This document shows, piece by piece, positions 51,919 through 60,374 of a DNA stretch of 64,000 nucleotides. The notes under the pieces were generated by a model, which was not told the DNA's origin, made no database searches, and saw only the letters and a list, made by a program, of their open reading frames with translations. This stretch comes from Mesorhizobium sophorae (lineage in GTDB: Bacteria > Pseudomonadota > Alphaproteobacteria > Rhizobiales > Rhizobiaceae): NCBI RefSeq assembly GCF_002270415.1, contig NZ_NNRI01000022.1, positions 1,054,001 through 1,118,000 of the forward strand. Reading direction: 5' to 3'. The stretch's first letter is position 1. Every line of letters begins with the position of its first letter. Both the position numbers and the translations under genes were made by a program.

Positions 51919-51947
51919 TTAAGGTTGGATTATTCTAAAAATCCGTT

Positions 51948-51959
51948 TTGTAGGACAAA
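51948..51959. promoter_or_regulatory. FadR-type operator candidate, site 2
   Basis: TTGTAGGACAAA lies 41 bases (about four helical turns) from site 1, on the same face of the DNA. The symmetrical outer halves TTTGT/ACAAA are perfect. It precedes a possible -35 element (TTGACG at 51965), so binding here could block transcription towards the binding-protein gene. Confidence 0.55.
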
Positions 51960-52010
51960 TAGCATTGACGTTGGCGGCGAGCCGATATTAGCTAAGCGTC
52001 GGAGGAGATT

Positions 52011-52238
52011 ATGCCGATCCCTGCCTGCGGTTCGCCGGGTGGAATCGGTGGAGGTTTATCGGTCGAGGTTCCGGCTGCACCCCGTGTGTTGAGCCGGTCC
52101 AAGGCCGCATCTGGAAATGCTTATCGATCTGTCTTGGCGACACGAGAGCTCGCGAAACGAACCTCGGTCATCACGCGTCCGGTCGATCTGTGTGGCGGGC
52201 ACGCCGTGTCCGTCTGTTTCAAGGGAGGACTGATATGA
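52011..52238 (+). CDS. Possible 75-codon leader reading frame before the binding-protein gene
   Basis: The frame has a strong ribosome binding site (GGAGGAG, 52001-52007) five bases before its ATG and ends with a stop that overlaps the ATG of the binding-protein gene (ATGA). The predicted 75-residue product has a Gly-rich start (PACGSPGGIGGG) and no recognisable domain, signal peptide or membrane segment. Both ends look deliberate, so it may be a leader that couples translation to the binding protein, but the peptide itself may be meaningless. Confidence 0.35.
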   Translation: MPIPACGSPGGIGGGLSVEVPAAPRVLSRSKAASGNAYRSVLATRELAKRTSVITRPVDLCGGHAVSVCFKGGLI

Positions 52239-53224
52239 GGAAATCACTTTTGCTTGCCGCCGCCGCCATGATGGCGCTTGGCGCCGGGCCGGCTTTGGCC
52301 AAGAAACAGCTCGTCATTGTCGTGAAAGGTCTCGACAATCCGTTCTTCGAAGCCATCCACCAGGGTTGCGAGAAATGGAACAAGGAAAACGCCAGCTCGG
52401 AATATGAATGCTTCTACACCGGCCCTGCTTCGACCTCGGACGAGGCCGGCGAGGCGCAGATCGTCCAGGACATGTTGAGCAAGGCCGACACCGTGGCGAT
52501 GGCGATTTCGCCATCCAACGCGCCACTGATCGCGCAGACCATCAAGACCGCCAATCCGACGATCCCGATCATGACGGTCGATGCCGACCTCAGCAAGGAA
52601 GATGCGGCGCTGCGCAAGACCTATCTCGGCACCGACAACTATTTGATGGGCAAGAAGATCGGCGAGTACATCAAGAAGGGCAAGCCGAATGGCGGCACGA
52701 TCTGCACCATCGAGGGCAATCCTGCGGCCGACAACATCTTGCGTCGTGCGCAAGGCATGCGTGACGCACTGTCGGGCAAGGAAGGCCTCGCGGCGCTCGC
52801 CGGCGAAGGTGGCTGGACCGAAGTCGCCGGCTGCCCCGTGTTCACCAATGACGATGGCGCCAAGGGCGTTCAGGCGATGACCGATATCCTCGCCGCCAAC
52901 CCCAAGCTCGACGCATTCGGCATCATGGGCGGCTGGCCGCTGTTCGGCGCGCCGCAGCCCTATCGCGATCTGTTCGGGCCGCTCAAGGACCGCATCGCCA
53001 GCAACGACTTCGTCATCGGCGCAGCCGACACGATTGGCGACGAGGTGGCGATTGCTCGTGACGGCCTGGTCACCGCACTGGTCGGCCAGCGGCCGTTCGA
53101 AATGGGCTACAAGGCGCCCTCGGTGATGATCGACCTGATCGAAGGCAAGACCGTCGCCGATCCGGTGTTTACCGGTCTCGACGAATGCACCAAGGACACG
53201 GTCGACACCTGCATCCAGAAGTAG
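52235..53224 (+). CDS. Sugar-type ABC substrate-binding protein (FrcB-like)
   Basis: A 329-residue periplasmic-binding protein of the Peripla_BP_4 (ribose/fructose) group. The signal peptide ends near GPALAKK. The mature start LVIVVKGLDNPFFEAIHQGCEKW is the classic sugar-binding opening, and MTVDADLSKEDAALRKTYLGTDNY and GTICTIEGNPAADNILRRAQGM contain hinge and ligand residues. It feeds the divergently encoded permease and ATPase. The start follows GGGAGG. A GC-rich hairpin follows the stop. Confidence 0.9.
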   Translation: MRKSLLLAAAAMMALGAGPALAKKQLVIVVKGLDNPFFEAIHQGCEKWNKENASSEYECFYTGPASTSDEAGEAQIVQDMLSKADTVAMAISPSNAPLIAQTIKTANPTIPIMTVDADLSKEDAALRKTYLGTDNYLMGKKIGEYIKKGKPNGGTICTIEGNPAADNILRRAQGMRDALSGKEGLAALAGEGGWTEVAGCPVFTNDDGAKGVQAMTDILAANPKLDAFGIMGGWPLFGAPQPYRDLFGPLKDRIASNDFVIGAADTIGDEVAIARDGLVTALVGQRPFEMGYKAPSVMIDLIEGKTVADPVFTGLDECTKDTVDTCIQK

Positions 53225-53235
53225 GTTCTCGATTT

Positions 53236-53259
53236 GGGGCGCTCGGCAACGGGCGCCCC
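53236..53259 (+). other. Stem-loop after the FrcB-like gene
   Basis: GGGGCGC (53236-53242) and GCGCCCC (53253-53259) form a stem with a ten-base loop directly after the binding-protein stop. No T run follows. It may act as a terminator or an mRNA-stabilising stem before the regulator gene. Confidence 0.55.
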
Positions 53260-53408
53260 CCGTCGATTCCTGAACGGGACACTGCGGTTGGGGCGGCAGG
53301 CTCCGGCTTTGCCGCGTCCCATGGTCTGGATTTTTCGGCAACGAGATCGGCGTGCCGTGCGGGTTCGGACCAGTCCGGACGACAGACGGCCGACGCATTG
53401 GAACGTGG

Positions 53409-54194
53409 ATGCCGGACAAGAAGTCAAAGAAGCGAACCGACCGGGCCAAGGCACAAGACAGCCTCCGTCCGGTTGTCATGCGCAGGGCCGGCGCTGCACA
53501 CTTTTCGGGAGCGAGCGTTCATGTCTCGCTGGCCAGCGAGATTGGTCTCAGGATCGTGCGCGGCGATTATCTCCCCGGCACCATCCTGCCCAACGAGGCC
53601 AAATGGGCCGAAATCTTCGACGTTAGCCGTTCGGCGGTGCGCGAAGCGATCAAGATGCTGATGGCCAAGAGCCTTCTGGCCTCGCGCCCCAAGATCGGCA
53701 GCTGGGTCGAGCCGAAAGAGCGCTGGAACCTGCTCGACCGCGACGTGCTGGCCTGGTACGCGACAGCGCCCGATCGCGAGGCATTCCTGCGCACCGTGCA
53801 GGAGTTTCGCCATATCATCGAGCCGGAAGCGTCGGCCTTTGCCGCCATGCGGCGCAGCGACGAGCAGATGGCCGAGATCAGCCAGGCCTGCCGCGAGATG
53901 GGCGATGCCTTGAGCCTGCAGGAGCGTATCCGCGCCGACACGCGTTTTCATCTCGCCATCCTGCGCGCCTCCGGCAACGATCTGCTGGTGCCGCTCGGCG
54001 TGCTGATCGAATCGGCACTCGACCATCTCTTCGACTTCACGACGCAGAGGGTTGGTGATCAGCGGCAGGCGCAGAAGCTGCATGAGGCGATCGAGAAGAA
54101 CATCCGGCTGCGGCGTCCGACAGCCGCGCGCAACGCCGTGCACAAACTGCTTGAGAACACCGATGAAGGGATCGGACGGTCAAGGCGATGGTAG
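53409..54194 (+). CDS. FadR/GntR (FCD domain) transcriptional regulator, copy 1
   Basis: A 261-residue regulator. Residues 1-35 are a basic tail, residues 38-105 the winged helix-turn-helix (SEIGLRIVRGDYLPGTILPNE, SRSAVREAIKML), and residues 120-245 an all-helical FCD domain with metal-binding His in RADTRFHLAIL. It is almost identical to the protein encoded at 56400, both in sequence and at DNA level. It probably represses the adjacent sugar importer and oxidoreductase genes through the TTGTnnGACnAA sites. ATG 53409 is chosen because the earlier frame is not conserved in the paralogue. Confidence 0.88.
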   Translation: MPDKKSKKRTDRAKAQDSLRPVVMRRAGAAHFSGASVHVSLASEIGLRIVRGDYLPGTILPNEAKWAEIFDVSRSAVREAIKMLMAKSLLASRPKIGSWVEPKERWNLLDRDVLAWYATAPDREAFLRTVQEFRHIIEPEASAFAAMRRSDEQMAEISQACREMGDALSLQERIRADTRFHLAILRASGNDLLVPLGVLIESALDHLFDFTTQRVGDQRQAQKLHEAIEKNIRLRRPTAARNAVHKLLENTDEGIGRSRRW

Positions 54195-54342
54195 TGCGGC
54201 AGTGACAGCCGGCCCTTCGCGCGTTCCCTTTAAAATGTCCACTGGCTCTTTTTTTCGCCCGGAAGCGGACCCGGCCTTCACCGTTGAAACTCGAAAAGCC
54301 AAGCAATTGGCTTTTCGTCAGTTGCGCGGACCGCCTCTCACC

Positions 54343-55281
54343 TCAAATCGTCTGTTTCTTGCCATCCTTGGTCGGCATCAGGTCGACGCCGTTGACCTTG
54401 CCGATATGGGTTGCCAGCATCGGCACGAATTGCTCGGCCGGGCCGGTGGCGAAGGCGCCGGCGAAAGAGTTCTTGGTGGCGTTGCCGAGCGGGTTGGCGA
54501 TGCCGGCCGCGCCGGCCATCGATTCCAGATAGGTCAGGTCCTTGAAGGCGTTGGCGATGGAGAATTTGTGGGCGTCGCGGTCGCCCTCCAGCGTCCAGCG
54601 CATGAAGGTCTGGTAGAAGCCGCAATCCATGCGGCCGTTGCGGATGACGCTGTCGAAGCGCGGCGGCGAGATGCCGACCTTCTGCGCCAGCGCCAGCGCC
54701 TCCGAATAGATCGCGGCATAGCCGAGCGAGATGAAGTTGTTGAGCAGCTTCATGCGGTGGCCATCGCCGGTGTCGCCGATATGAACGATGCGGCCGGCCC
54801 AGGTTTCCAGCACCGGCTTCAGCCGGGCGAAGACGGCGTCCGGCGCGCCGACCATGGCGTCGAGCGTGCCTTCCCAGGCCTCCTTCGGCGTGCGGCTCAG
54901 CGGCGCATCGACATAGTCGATGCCGAGAGCCTTGAGTTCGGCCGCCAGTGCAATGGTCGAGACCGGATCGGAGGTCGAGCAGTCGACGACGACCGCGCCC
55001 TTTTTCAAGCCCTCCTTGAGGCCGCCGGGGCCGCGAATGATAGCCTCGACTTCGCGCGATCCGGTGACGCAGATGAAGACGATGTCCGATGCCGCCGCGA
55101 CGTCGCGCGAGGTCGATACTTCAGCCGCGCCGCGGCCAAGCAGGTCTTCCGCCGGCTTGCGATTCTTGCGGCCGAGAAAGGTCAGGTTGTAGCCCTTGTC
55201 GACGATGTTCTTGGCGATCCCATGCCCCATCAGGCCAAGCCCGATGAAGCCGATCTTTTCGCTCGCGGCAGTCGTGTTCAT
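54343..55281 (-). CDS. NAD(P)-dependent oxidoreductase, 3-hydroxyisobutyrate dehydrogenase family
   Basis: A 312-residue beta-hydroxyacid dehydrogenase. The Rossmann motif is IGFIGLGLMGHGIAKNI (residues 10-26), the substrate-binding loop is DAPLSRTPKEAWEGTLDAMVG near 124, and the catalytic lysine is in GHRMKLLNNFISLGY near 178. Substrates of the family include 3-hydroxyisobutyrate, tartronate semialdehyde and L-threonate. It is divergent from an epimerase-like oxidoreductase across a region holding a TTGTnnGACAA site. It likely acts on an intermediate of the imported sugar acid. Confidence 0.88.
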   Translation of the reverse strand: MNTTAASEKIGFIGLGLMGHGIAKNIVDKGYNLTFLGRKNRKPAEDLLGRGAAEVSTSRDVAAASDIVFICVTGSREVEAIIRGPGGLKEGLKKGAVVVDCSTSDPVSTIALAAELKALGIDYVDAPLSRTPKEAWEGTLDAMVGAPDAVFARLKPVLETWAGRIVHIGDTGDGHRMKLLNNFISLGYAAIYSEALALAQKVGISPPRFDSVIRNGRMDCGFYQTFMRWTLEGDRDAHKFSIANAFKDLTYLESMAGAAGIANPLGNATKNSFAGAFATGPAEQFVPMLATHIGKVNGVDLMPTKDGKKQTI

Positions 55282-55356
55282 GTCTTCAAGTCCTGTTGCA
55301 ATGATTGATGATCAGCGCTGCCGTTTTGCAGGCAAGGGTGGTTGCGGATCGCGATT

Positions 55357-55368
55357 TTGTCTGACAAT
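55357..55368. promoter_or_regulatory. FadR-type operator candidate, site 3
   Basis: TTGTCTGACAAT lies in the 119-bp divergent region between the genes ending at 55281 and starting at 55401. It contains the perfect palindrome TTGTCTGACAA with central T and matches sites 1 and 2 in the importer's control region. It is the best of the three matches and suggests co-regulation of importer and catabolic genes. Confidence 0.6.
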
Positions 55369-55400
55369 ACACATAAATCCCAGCGTATGTGGAGAGCAAA

Positions 55401-56297
55401 ATGACGAAGCGGATCATGTTCACCGGCGGCAGCGGCAAGGCCGGACGCCATGTCGTGCAGTATCTGGTGGAGCAGGGCTGCCAGGTGCTCAACATCGACA
55501 CCAAGCCGCTCGACAATCCCAAGGTGCGCACGCTGATCACCGACATCACCGACAGCGGACAGGTGTTCAACGCGCTGTCGAGTTATATGGGATTGCACGA
55601 ATTCGACCCGTCTCTACGCGCCCAACCGGTCGATGCGGTGGTGCATTTCGCCGCCATCCCGCGGATCATGATCACCACCGACAACGAGGTGTTCCGCATC
55701 AATGCGCTCGGCACCTACAATGTCATCGAGGCGGCGGTGAAGCTCGGCATCCGCAAGGTGGTGATTGCCTCCAGCGAAACCACCTATGGGCTGGTGTTCG
55801 CCAACGAGCCCCGTGATCCCCAGTATTTCCCGCTCGACGAGGATTATGATGTCGATCCGATGGACAGCTACGCGCTGTCCAAGGTCGTCAACGAGAAGAC
55901 GGCGCGCGCCTTGGCGCTGCGCAGCGGCACCGACATCTATGCGCTGCGCATAGGCAACGTCATCGAACCACATGAATATTCGCTGTTTCCGAAATGGTTC
56001 GCCGACCCGGGGTTCCGCAAGCGCATCGCCTGGAGCTATGTCGACGCGCGCGACCTTGGCCAGATCACCCTGCGTGCCATCGAGAAGGATGGGCTCGGCT
56101 ATCAGGTGTTCAACGCCGCCAATGACGATACCTCATCCGACCTGCCGACCGCCGAACTCCTGAAGCGGTTCTATCCCAGCGTACCGGTCAAGGCCGACCT
56201 CGGCGAATACGAGACGCTGCTGTCGAACCGCAAGGCGCGGGATATTCTCGGCTTCCGCCCGGAGCACAGCTGGCGCAAATACGTCAAGCAGGCCTGA
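55401..56297 (+). CDS. NAD(P)-dependent epimerase/dehydratase family oxidoreductase
   Basis: A 298-residue extended-SDR protein. FTGGSGKAGRHVV at residues 7-19 binds the nucleotide, the HFAAIPRI segment and the SSETTYG serine follow, and the catalytic pair is in YALSK near residue 157. Similarity to uronate dehydrogenase and UDP-sugar epimerase types is apparent, but the substrate is not certain. It is a likely partner of the divergent hydroxyacid dehydrogenase in oxidising an imported sugar or uronate. ATG 55401 is preferred to the in-frame 55389. Confidence 0.85.
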   Translation: MTKRIMFTGGSGKAGRHVVQYLVEQGCQVLNIDTKPLDNPKVRTLITDITDSGQVFNALSSYMGLHEFDPSLRAQPVDAVVHFAAIPRIMITTDNEVFRINALGTYNVIEAAVKLGIRKVVIASSETTYGLVFANEPRDPQYFPLDEDYDVDPMDSYALSKVVNEKTARALALRSGTDIYALRIGNVIEPHEYSLFPKWFADPGFRKRIAWSYVDARDLGQITLRAIEKDGLGYQVFNAANDDTSSDLPTAELLKRFYPSVPVKADLGEYETLLSNRKARDILGFRPEHSWRKYVKQA

Positions 56298-56399
56298 TCC
56301 TTTGGAGCAATCGGGCTGATCTGTGCACAGCGGCCGGCTTTGCCGCTTGAGCCGCTTGCCGCGCTTGACAGCCCCTGCAATCCGGCCTTTCTGGAGCCT

Positions 56400-57176
56400 A
56401 TGCGGGACGCGAAGCCGAACAAGGAAAAATCGCCAGCGAAAGCGGCCTCCGGCGAGCGCCCGGCGGGCGTTCGCCGACCAGACGCGGCGCGCATCCCCGG
56501 CTCGAGTGTCCATGCTTCGCTGGCTAGCGAGATTGGTCTCAGGATCGTGCGCGGCGACTATCCGCCCGGTACCATCCTGCCCAATGAGGCGAAATGGTCG
56601 GAAACCTTCAGCGTTAGCCGCTCGGCGGTGCGCGAAGCGATCAAGATGCTGATGGCCAAGAGCTTGTTGGCGTCGCGCCCCAAGATCGGCAGCTGGGTCG
56701 AGCCGAAGGAACGCTGGAACCTTCTCGATCGCGACGTGCTCGCCTGGTACGCGACATCCCCGGATCGCGAGGTGTTCCTGAAGACCGTGCAGGAGTTCCG
56801 CCATATCATCGAGCCGGAAGCGACCGCCTTTGCCGCCATGCGGCGGACCAACGAGCAGATGGCCGAGATCAGCCAGGCCTGCCGCGAGATGGGCGAGGCG
56901 ACGAGCCTGCAGGAGCGCACGCGTGCCGACACGCGTTTCCACCTGGCGATCCTGCGGGCATCCGGCAACGACCTTTTGGTGCCACTCGGCGTGCTCATCG
57001 AATCCGCGTTCGACCACCTGTTCGCCTATACGACACGGGAGCTGGATGATTTGCAGGACGCACAGAAGCTGCACGAGGCGATCGAGAAGAACATCCGCCT
57101 GCAGCGGCCGGATGCGGCGCGCAACGCGGTGCGCAAGTTGTTGGCCAACACGGACGGCGTCATCCGTTCGCGCTAG
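56400..57176 (+). CDS. FadR/GntR (FCD domain) transcriptional regulator, copy 2
   Basis: A 258-residue paralogue of the regulator at 53409. From residue 35 on the two are the same at most positions, including the entire DNA-binding helix region (SRSAVREAIKMLMAKSLLASR) and FCD metal-site segment; they differ in the N-terminal tail and a few FCD positions. The DNA is also highly similar, which indicates recent duplication. Both copies may recognise the same operators but respond to different ligands. ATG 56400 is chosen by analogy with copy 1. Confidence 0.88.
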   Translation: MRDAKPNKEKSPAKAASGERPAGVRRPDAARIPGSSVHASLASEIGLRIVRGDYPPGTILPNEAKWSETFSVSRSAVREAIKMLMAKSLLASRPKIGSWVEPKERWNLLDRDVLAWYATSPDREVFLKTVQEFRHIIEPEATAFAAMRRTNEQMAEISQACREMGEATSLQERTRADTRFHLAILRASGNDLLVPLGVLIESAFDHLFAYTTRELDDLQDAQKLHEAIEKNIRLQRPDAARNAVRKLLANTDGVIRSR

Positions 57177-57194
57177 GCGCCTAAAGGGTCGCGG

Positions 57195-57482
57195 CTAATC
57201 CTCTTTCTCCCGCCCGAAGGCGGCGCGAAGCTCGTCCTTGGCGTCCTCAAGCACTTGTCTGCGCGAAGCGGGCAGATTCTTGCCGGCGCGGTTGATGTAG
57301 AAGTTCAGCATCGACATGGCGGACTGGAACGGCTCGGCCTTGCGCCGGTGGCTGTGTTCGGCGGATCGCTTGAGCGAGGCTGCGATCTTCCTGGCGTCGT
57401 CGAATTCAAAGACGTGGTTCTCGAGATCCATAGCGTCGCTGTGCTCGGTCACCTGGGCCGACCATTTCTTCTTCGCGATCAT
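57195..57482 (-). CDS. DUF3175 family protein
   Basis: A 95-residue small basic protein of the DUF3175 family, recognised from KKKWSAQVTEHSDAMDLENHVFE near the start and SAMSMLNFYINRAGKNLP in the middle. The function is unknown; it is common in Rhizobiales and looks DNA- or stress-associated. The ATG at 57482 has AAAGGAG upstream. A near-match to the EcfG promoter (GGAAC-N16-AGTT, minus strand, 57516-57540) lies just upstream. It is convergent with the regulator copy 2, 18 bases apart. Confidence 0.8.
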   Translation of the reverse strand: MIAKKKWSAQVTEHSDAMDLENHVFEFDDARKIAASLKRSAEHSHRRKAEPFQSAMSMLNFYINRAGKNLPASRRQVLEDAKDELRAAFGREKED

Positions 57483-57658
57483 GGCAGGACTCCTTTGCAG
57501 GGTGGCTTGCCGGGAAACTCCACACCTTGGCATCGGTTCCCCATTGGCCTTGGGTCTGGTGCGACGGATTTGCCTGCCGTGGCGCTGCTGCGCGTTGCGA
57601 ATGTGCCGATAGTGGCGCAAACGGCAGCCGATTTTCGAGACCGCCGACAGGAAACGCC

Positions 57659-58888
57659 TTGACCCGAACCGACTTGAACCGGCCGAGCCCCGGTATCGAC
57701 AGCAGCTATGCCTGGATGCGGCTCGCGATTTCGATGCTGCTGGCGACGATCGGCGGCGTCGGCATGTGGGCTGTCGTCGTCGTGCTGCCCGCTGTGCAGG
57801 CCGAGTTCGGCGTTGATCGCGCCGCGGCGTCCATGCCTTACACCGCGACCATGGTCGGTTTCGCCGCCGGCAACGTGCTGGTCGGCCGCGCCATCGACCG
57901 CATGGGCTACTGGATCCCCGCGCTGCTCTCCTCGATTGCGCTCGCCGCCGGCCTCCTGCTCGCGGCGCTGTCGACCTCGATCCTGCAATTCACCCTTGCT
58001 CAAGGGCTGTTGATCGGTGTCGGCACGTCGGTGATCTTCGGGCCGCTGATCGCCGATATCTCGCATTGGTTCAACCGCCGGCGCGGTGTCGCGGTGACCG
58101 CGGCGGCCGCCGGCAACTACCTTGCCGGAGCGATCTGGCCAACCATCATGCCGACGCTGATGAAGGCTGATGGCTGGCGCTTCACCTATGCCGCGATCGG
58201 CGTCATCTGCCTGGTGACCATGGTGCCGCTGGTGCTGTTGCTGCGGCGCGGTGCTCCGGAGACTGCCGCAGCTGGTTCGCCGGGAAGCCGGCCGGTGCAG
58301 CCGATCTCGCTGTCGCCGGCGGCGTTGCAGGTGCTTCTGGTCGTCGCCGGCCTCGGCTGCTGTGTGGCGATGTCGATGCCGCAGGTGCATATCGTCGCCT
58401 ATTGCATGGATCTCGGCTATGGCATGGCGCACGGCGCCGACATGCTGTCGATCATGATGGCGGCGGGCGTCGTCAGCCGGCTGGCCTCCGGGTTTCTCGC
58501 CGACCGCATCGGCGGCGTGAAGACGCTGCTCGTCGGCTCGGTGCTGCAATGCCTATCACTGCTGTTCTACATTCCCTTCGACGGACTTGCCTCGCTTTAC
58601 GTCGTATCGTTGGTGTTCGGCCTGTCGCAAGGCGGCATCGTGCCCTGCTACGCGATCATCGTGCGCGAATACATGCCGGCCAAAGAGGCCGGCCAGCGTA
58701 TCGGCATCGTCATGATGGCGACGATCTTCGGCATGGCGATCGGCGGCTGGATGTCGGGTTGGATTTACGACCTGACCGGCTCCTATGCCGCGGCATTCCT
58801 GAACGGTATAGCCTGGAATCTGCTGAACATACTGGCGATCGGTCTGTTGTTTTGGAGGGCAAGGCAACGTGCCATGGCGATGGCTTAA
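57659..58888 (+). CDS. MFS transporter
   Basis: A 409-residue membrane protein with 12 predicted segments. NRRRGVAVTAAAAGNYLAGAIWP after the fourth helix and SRLASGFLADRIGGVKT (motif A in the second half) resemble the oxalate/formate or monocarboxylate-type MFS branch. A TTG at 57659 preceded by AGGAAA is the likely start; the longer frame from 57527 runs through a region without hydrophobic or conserved sequence. The substrate is unknown, possibly an organic acid. Confidence 0.82.
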   Translation: MTRTDLNRPSPGIDSSYAWMRLAISMLLATIGGVGMWAVVVVLPAVQAEFGVDRAAASMPYTATMVGFAAGNVLVGRAIDRMGYWIPALLSSIALAAGLLLAALSTSILQFTLAQGLLIGVGTSVIFGPLIADISHWFNRRRGVAVTAAAAGNYLAGAIWPTIMPTLMKADGWRFTYAAIGVICLVTMVPLVLLLRRGAPETAAAGSPGSRPVQPISLSPAALQVLLVVAGLGCCVAMSMPQVHIVAYCMDLGYGMAHGADMLSIMMAAGVVSRLASGFLADRIGGVKTLLVGSVLQCLSLLFYIPFDGLASLYVVSLVFGLSQGGIVPCYAIIVREYMPAKEAGQRIGIVMMATIFGMAIGGWMSGWIYDLTGSYAAAFLNGIAWNLLNILAIGLLFWRARQRAMAMA

Positions 58889-59042
58889 AAGGGCAGAGCT
58901 ATTTCGCGTTGCTTGACAAGGGCGAAAGGCTGCGCGACGCCAGAACACGAGTGGTGCGGCAAGGCAAGCCGGGTGAGATGACGACAGCAAGGACGATCGT
59001 ATCCCCGCACTTTGGTGGGTGCTCTTCCGAGGGAGCGGGTCC

Positions 59043-60071
59043 TTGATCAAGCCGCGCTCGCGCCGGGGCGGTGGCCGCCCGACCATTGCCGATGTCGCGC
59101 GCAAGGCCGGTGTCGGCGCCATCACTGTGTCGCGCGCTCTGCGCGAGCCGGCGCGCGTCTCGGAGGAATTGCGCCGCCAGATCCAGGCCGCGGTCGACGA
59201 ACTTGGTTATGTGCCGGACCCGAATGCGCGGGCACTGGCTTCGGCGCGCGCCGAGGTGTTCGGCGTGCTGGTGCCGTCGCTCACCAACAACGTCTTTGCC
59301 GAGGTGGTGCGCGGCATCTATGACAGCCTGTCGGCCAGCCCGTTCCGCATCCAGCTTGGCAACACCCATTATTCCGGCCTCGAAGAAGAGCGGCTGCTGC
59401 AGGTCTTCGGTTCGCAGCGGCCGGCAGCGCTGATCGTCGCCGGCATCGACCAGACACCGACCTCGCGAAAACTGCTGGAGAGCGCCGGCTGCCCGGTGGT
59501 GCAGGTCATGGAAACCGGGCCTGATCCTGTCGACATGATGGTCGGCTTCTCGCATTTCGACGGCGGCAGGACGGCGACCGAGCATCTGATCGAGACAGGC
59601 TACCGCCGCATCGGCTTCATCGGCGCACGCATGGACCCGCGCTCGCAGCGGCGCCTTGCCGGCTATCGGGCGGCGATGGAGGCCGCCGGGCTGTTCGACC
59701 CACGCCTCGTCACCACCACGCCGGTGCTGTCGAGCGTGCCGCTCGGGCGCGAAATGCTCCGCGACGCGCTGGCCAAGGTACCGACGCTCGACGGTGTGTT
59801 CTGCAACAATGACGACATCGCGCTCGGCGTGTTGTTCGAGTGCCATCGCGCCTCGATCGCGGTGCCTAAGACGATAGGCATCGTCGGCTTCAACGATCTC
59901 GACATGATGCAGGTGGCGTTTCCTTCGATCACCAGCATCCGCACCCACCGCTATGAGATCGGCCGACGTGCGGTCGCCATGGCGCTGGCGGCGATCGCCG
60001 GCAACAGGCCGGAACAACGGATCGTCGATCTCGGCTTCGAACTCAAGCGCCGCGAGAGCACCGCCCGTTGA
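59043..60071 (+). CDS. LacI family transcriptional regulator
   Basis: A 342-residue repressor. The N-terminal helix-turn-helix with hinge is PTIADVARKAGVGAITVSRALRE ... LGYVPDPNARALAS, and residues 65-340 are a periplasmic-binding-protein-like sugar sensor. TTG 59043 is chosen because GAGGGAG lies seven bases upstream and the sequence then begins in the LacI style; GTG 59019 is an alternative. A perfect LacI-type operator lies 46 bases after its stop and before the ABC operon, which it presumably represses. Confidence 0.9.
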   Translation: MIKPRSRRGGGRPTIADVARKAGVGAITVSRALREPARVSEELRRQIQAAVDELGYVPDPNARALASARAEVFGVLVPSLTNNVFAEVVRGIYDSLSASPFRIQLGNTHYSGLEEERLLQVFGSQRPAALIVAGIDQTPTSRKLLESAGCPVVQVMETGPDPVDMMVGFSHFDGGRTATEHLIETGYRRIGFIGARMDPRSQRRLAGYRAAMEAAGLFDPRLVTTTPVLSSVPLGREMLRDALAKVPTLDGVFCNNDDIALGVLFECHRASIAVPKTIGIVGFNDLDMMQVAFPSITSIRTHRYEIGRRAVAMALAAIAGNRPEQRIVDLGFELKRRESTAR

Positions 60072-60116
60072 AACACACAGAAGCGACTGTGTGAATGCCG
60101 GTTTACACAACGTCAT

Positions 60117-60130
60117 GGTAGCGCTACCAA
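60117..60130. promoter_or_regulatory. LacI-family operator
   Basis: TGGTAGCGCTACCA is a perfect 14-bp palindrome with the central CG step typical of LacI/GalR operators. It lies between the LacI-family gene and the ABC operon starting at 60375 and upstream of the AT-rich promoter-like region. It is the probable binding site of the adjacent repressor. Confidence 0.8.
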
Positions 60131-60168
60131 TTGCCTGGAGTGGAAACTTACGGCAAAAGCCAAGGCCT

Positions 60169-60215
60169 GTTTATTATATATAAGCGACAGCTGATGCTTG
60201 TTTATTATGTATAAT
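60169..60215 (+). promoter_or_regulatory. AT-rich direct repeats with promoter-like elements
   Basis: TGTTTATTATATATAA (60169-60184) and TGTTTATTATGTATAA (60200-60215) differ at one position and repeat with a 31-base period. TATAAT occurs at 60211-60216. This is the most AT-rich stretch noticed in the window. It may be the promoter of the binding-protein operon, a second regulator site, or both. From 60216 to the start at 60375 I see no other element except the ribosome binding site. Confidence 0.5.
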
Positions 60216-60374
60216 ATGATAGTTTTTATTTCCCATTTAGAGGTGGCAAGGGAGGGAGCCGGGTCGACATTGGCGACTTAAGAAAGCGCGACAGGCAAGG
60301 CAGGAGGTGCCTGGCCGGACGCGTGAAGTGCATGGCAGCCAAAACAATCAAAACTGCAACTGGGAGGAATATCG

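Noticed and set aside
52244..53479. A 411-codon minus-strand open frame
   Set aside because: It lies antisense to the clear FrcB-like binding-protein gene and has no recognisable motif or ribosome binding site.
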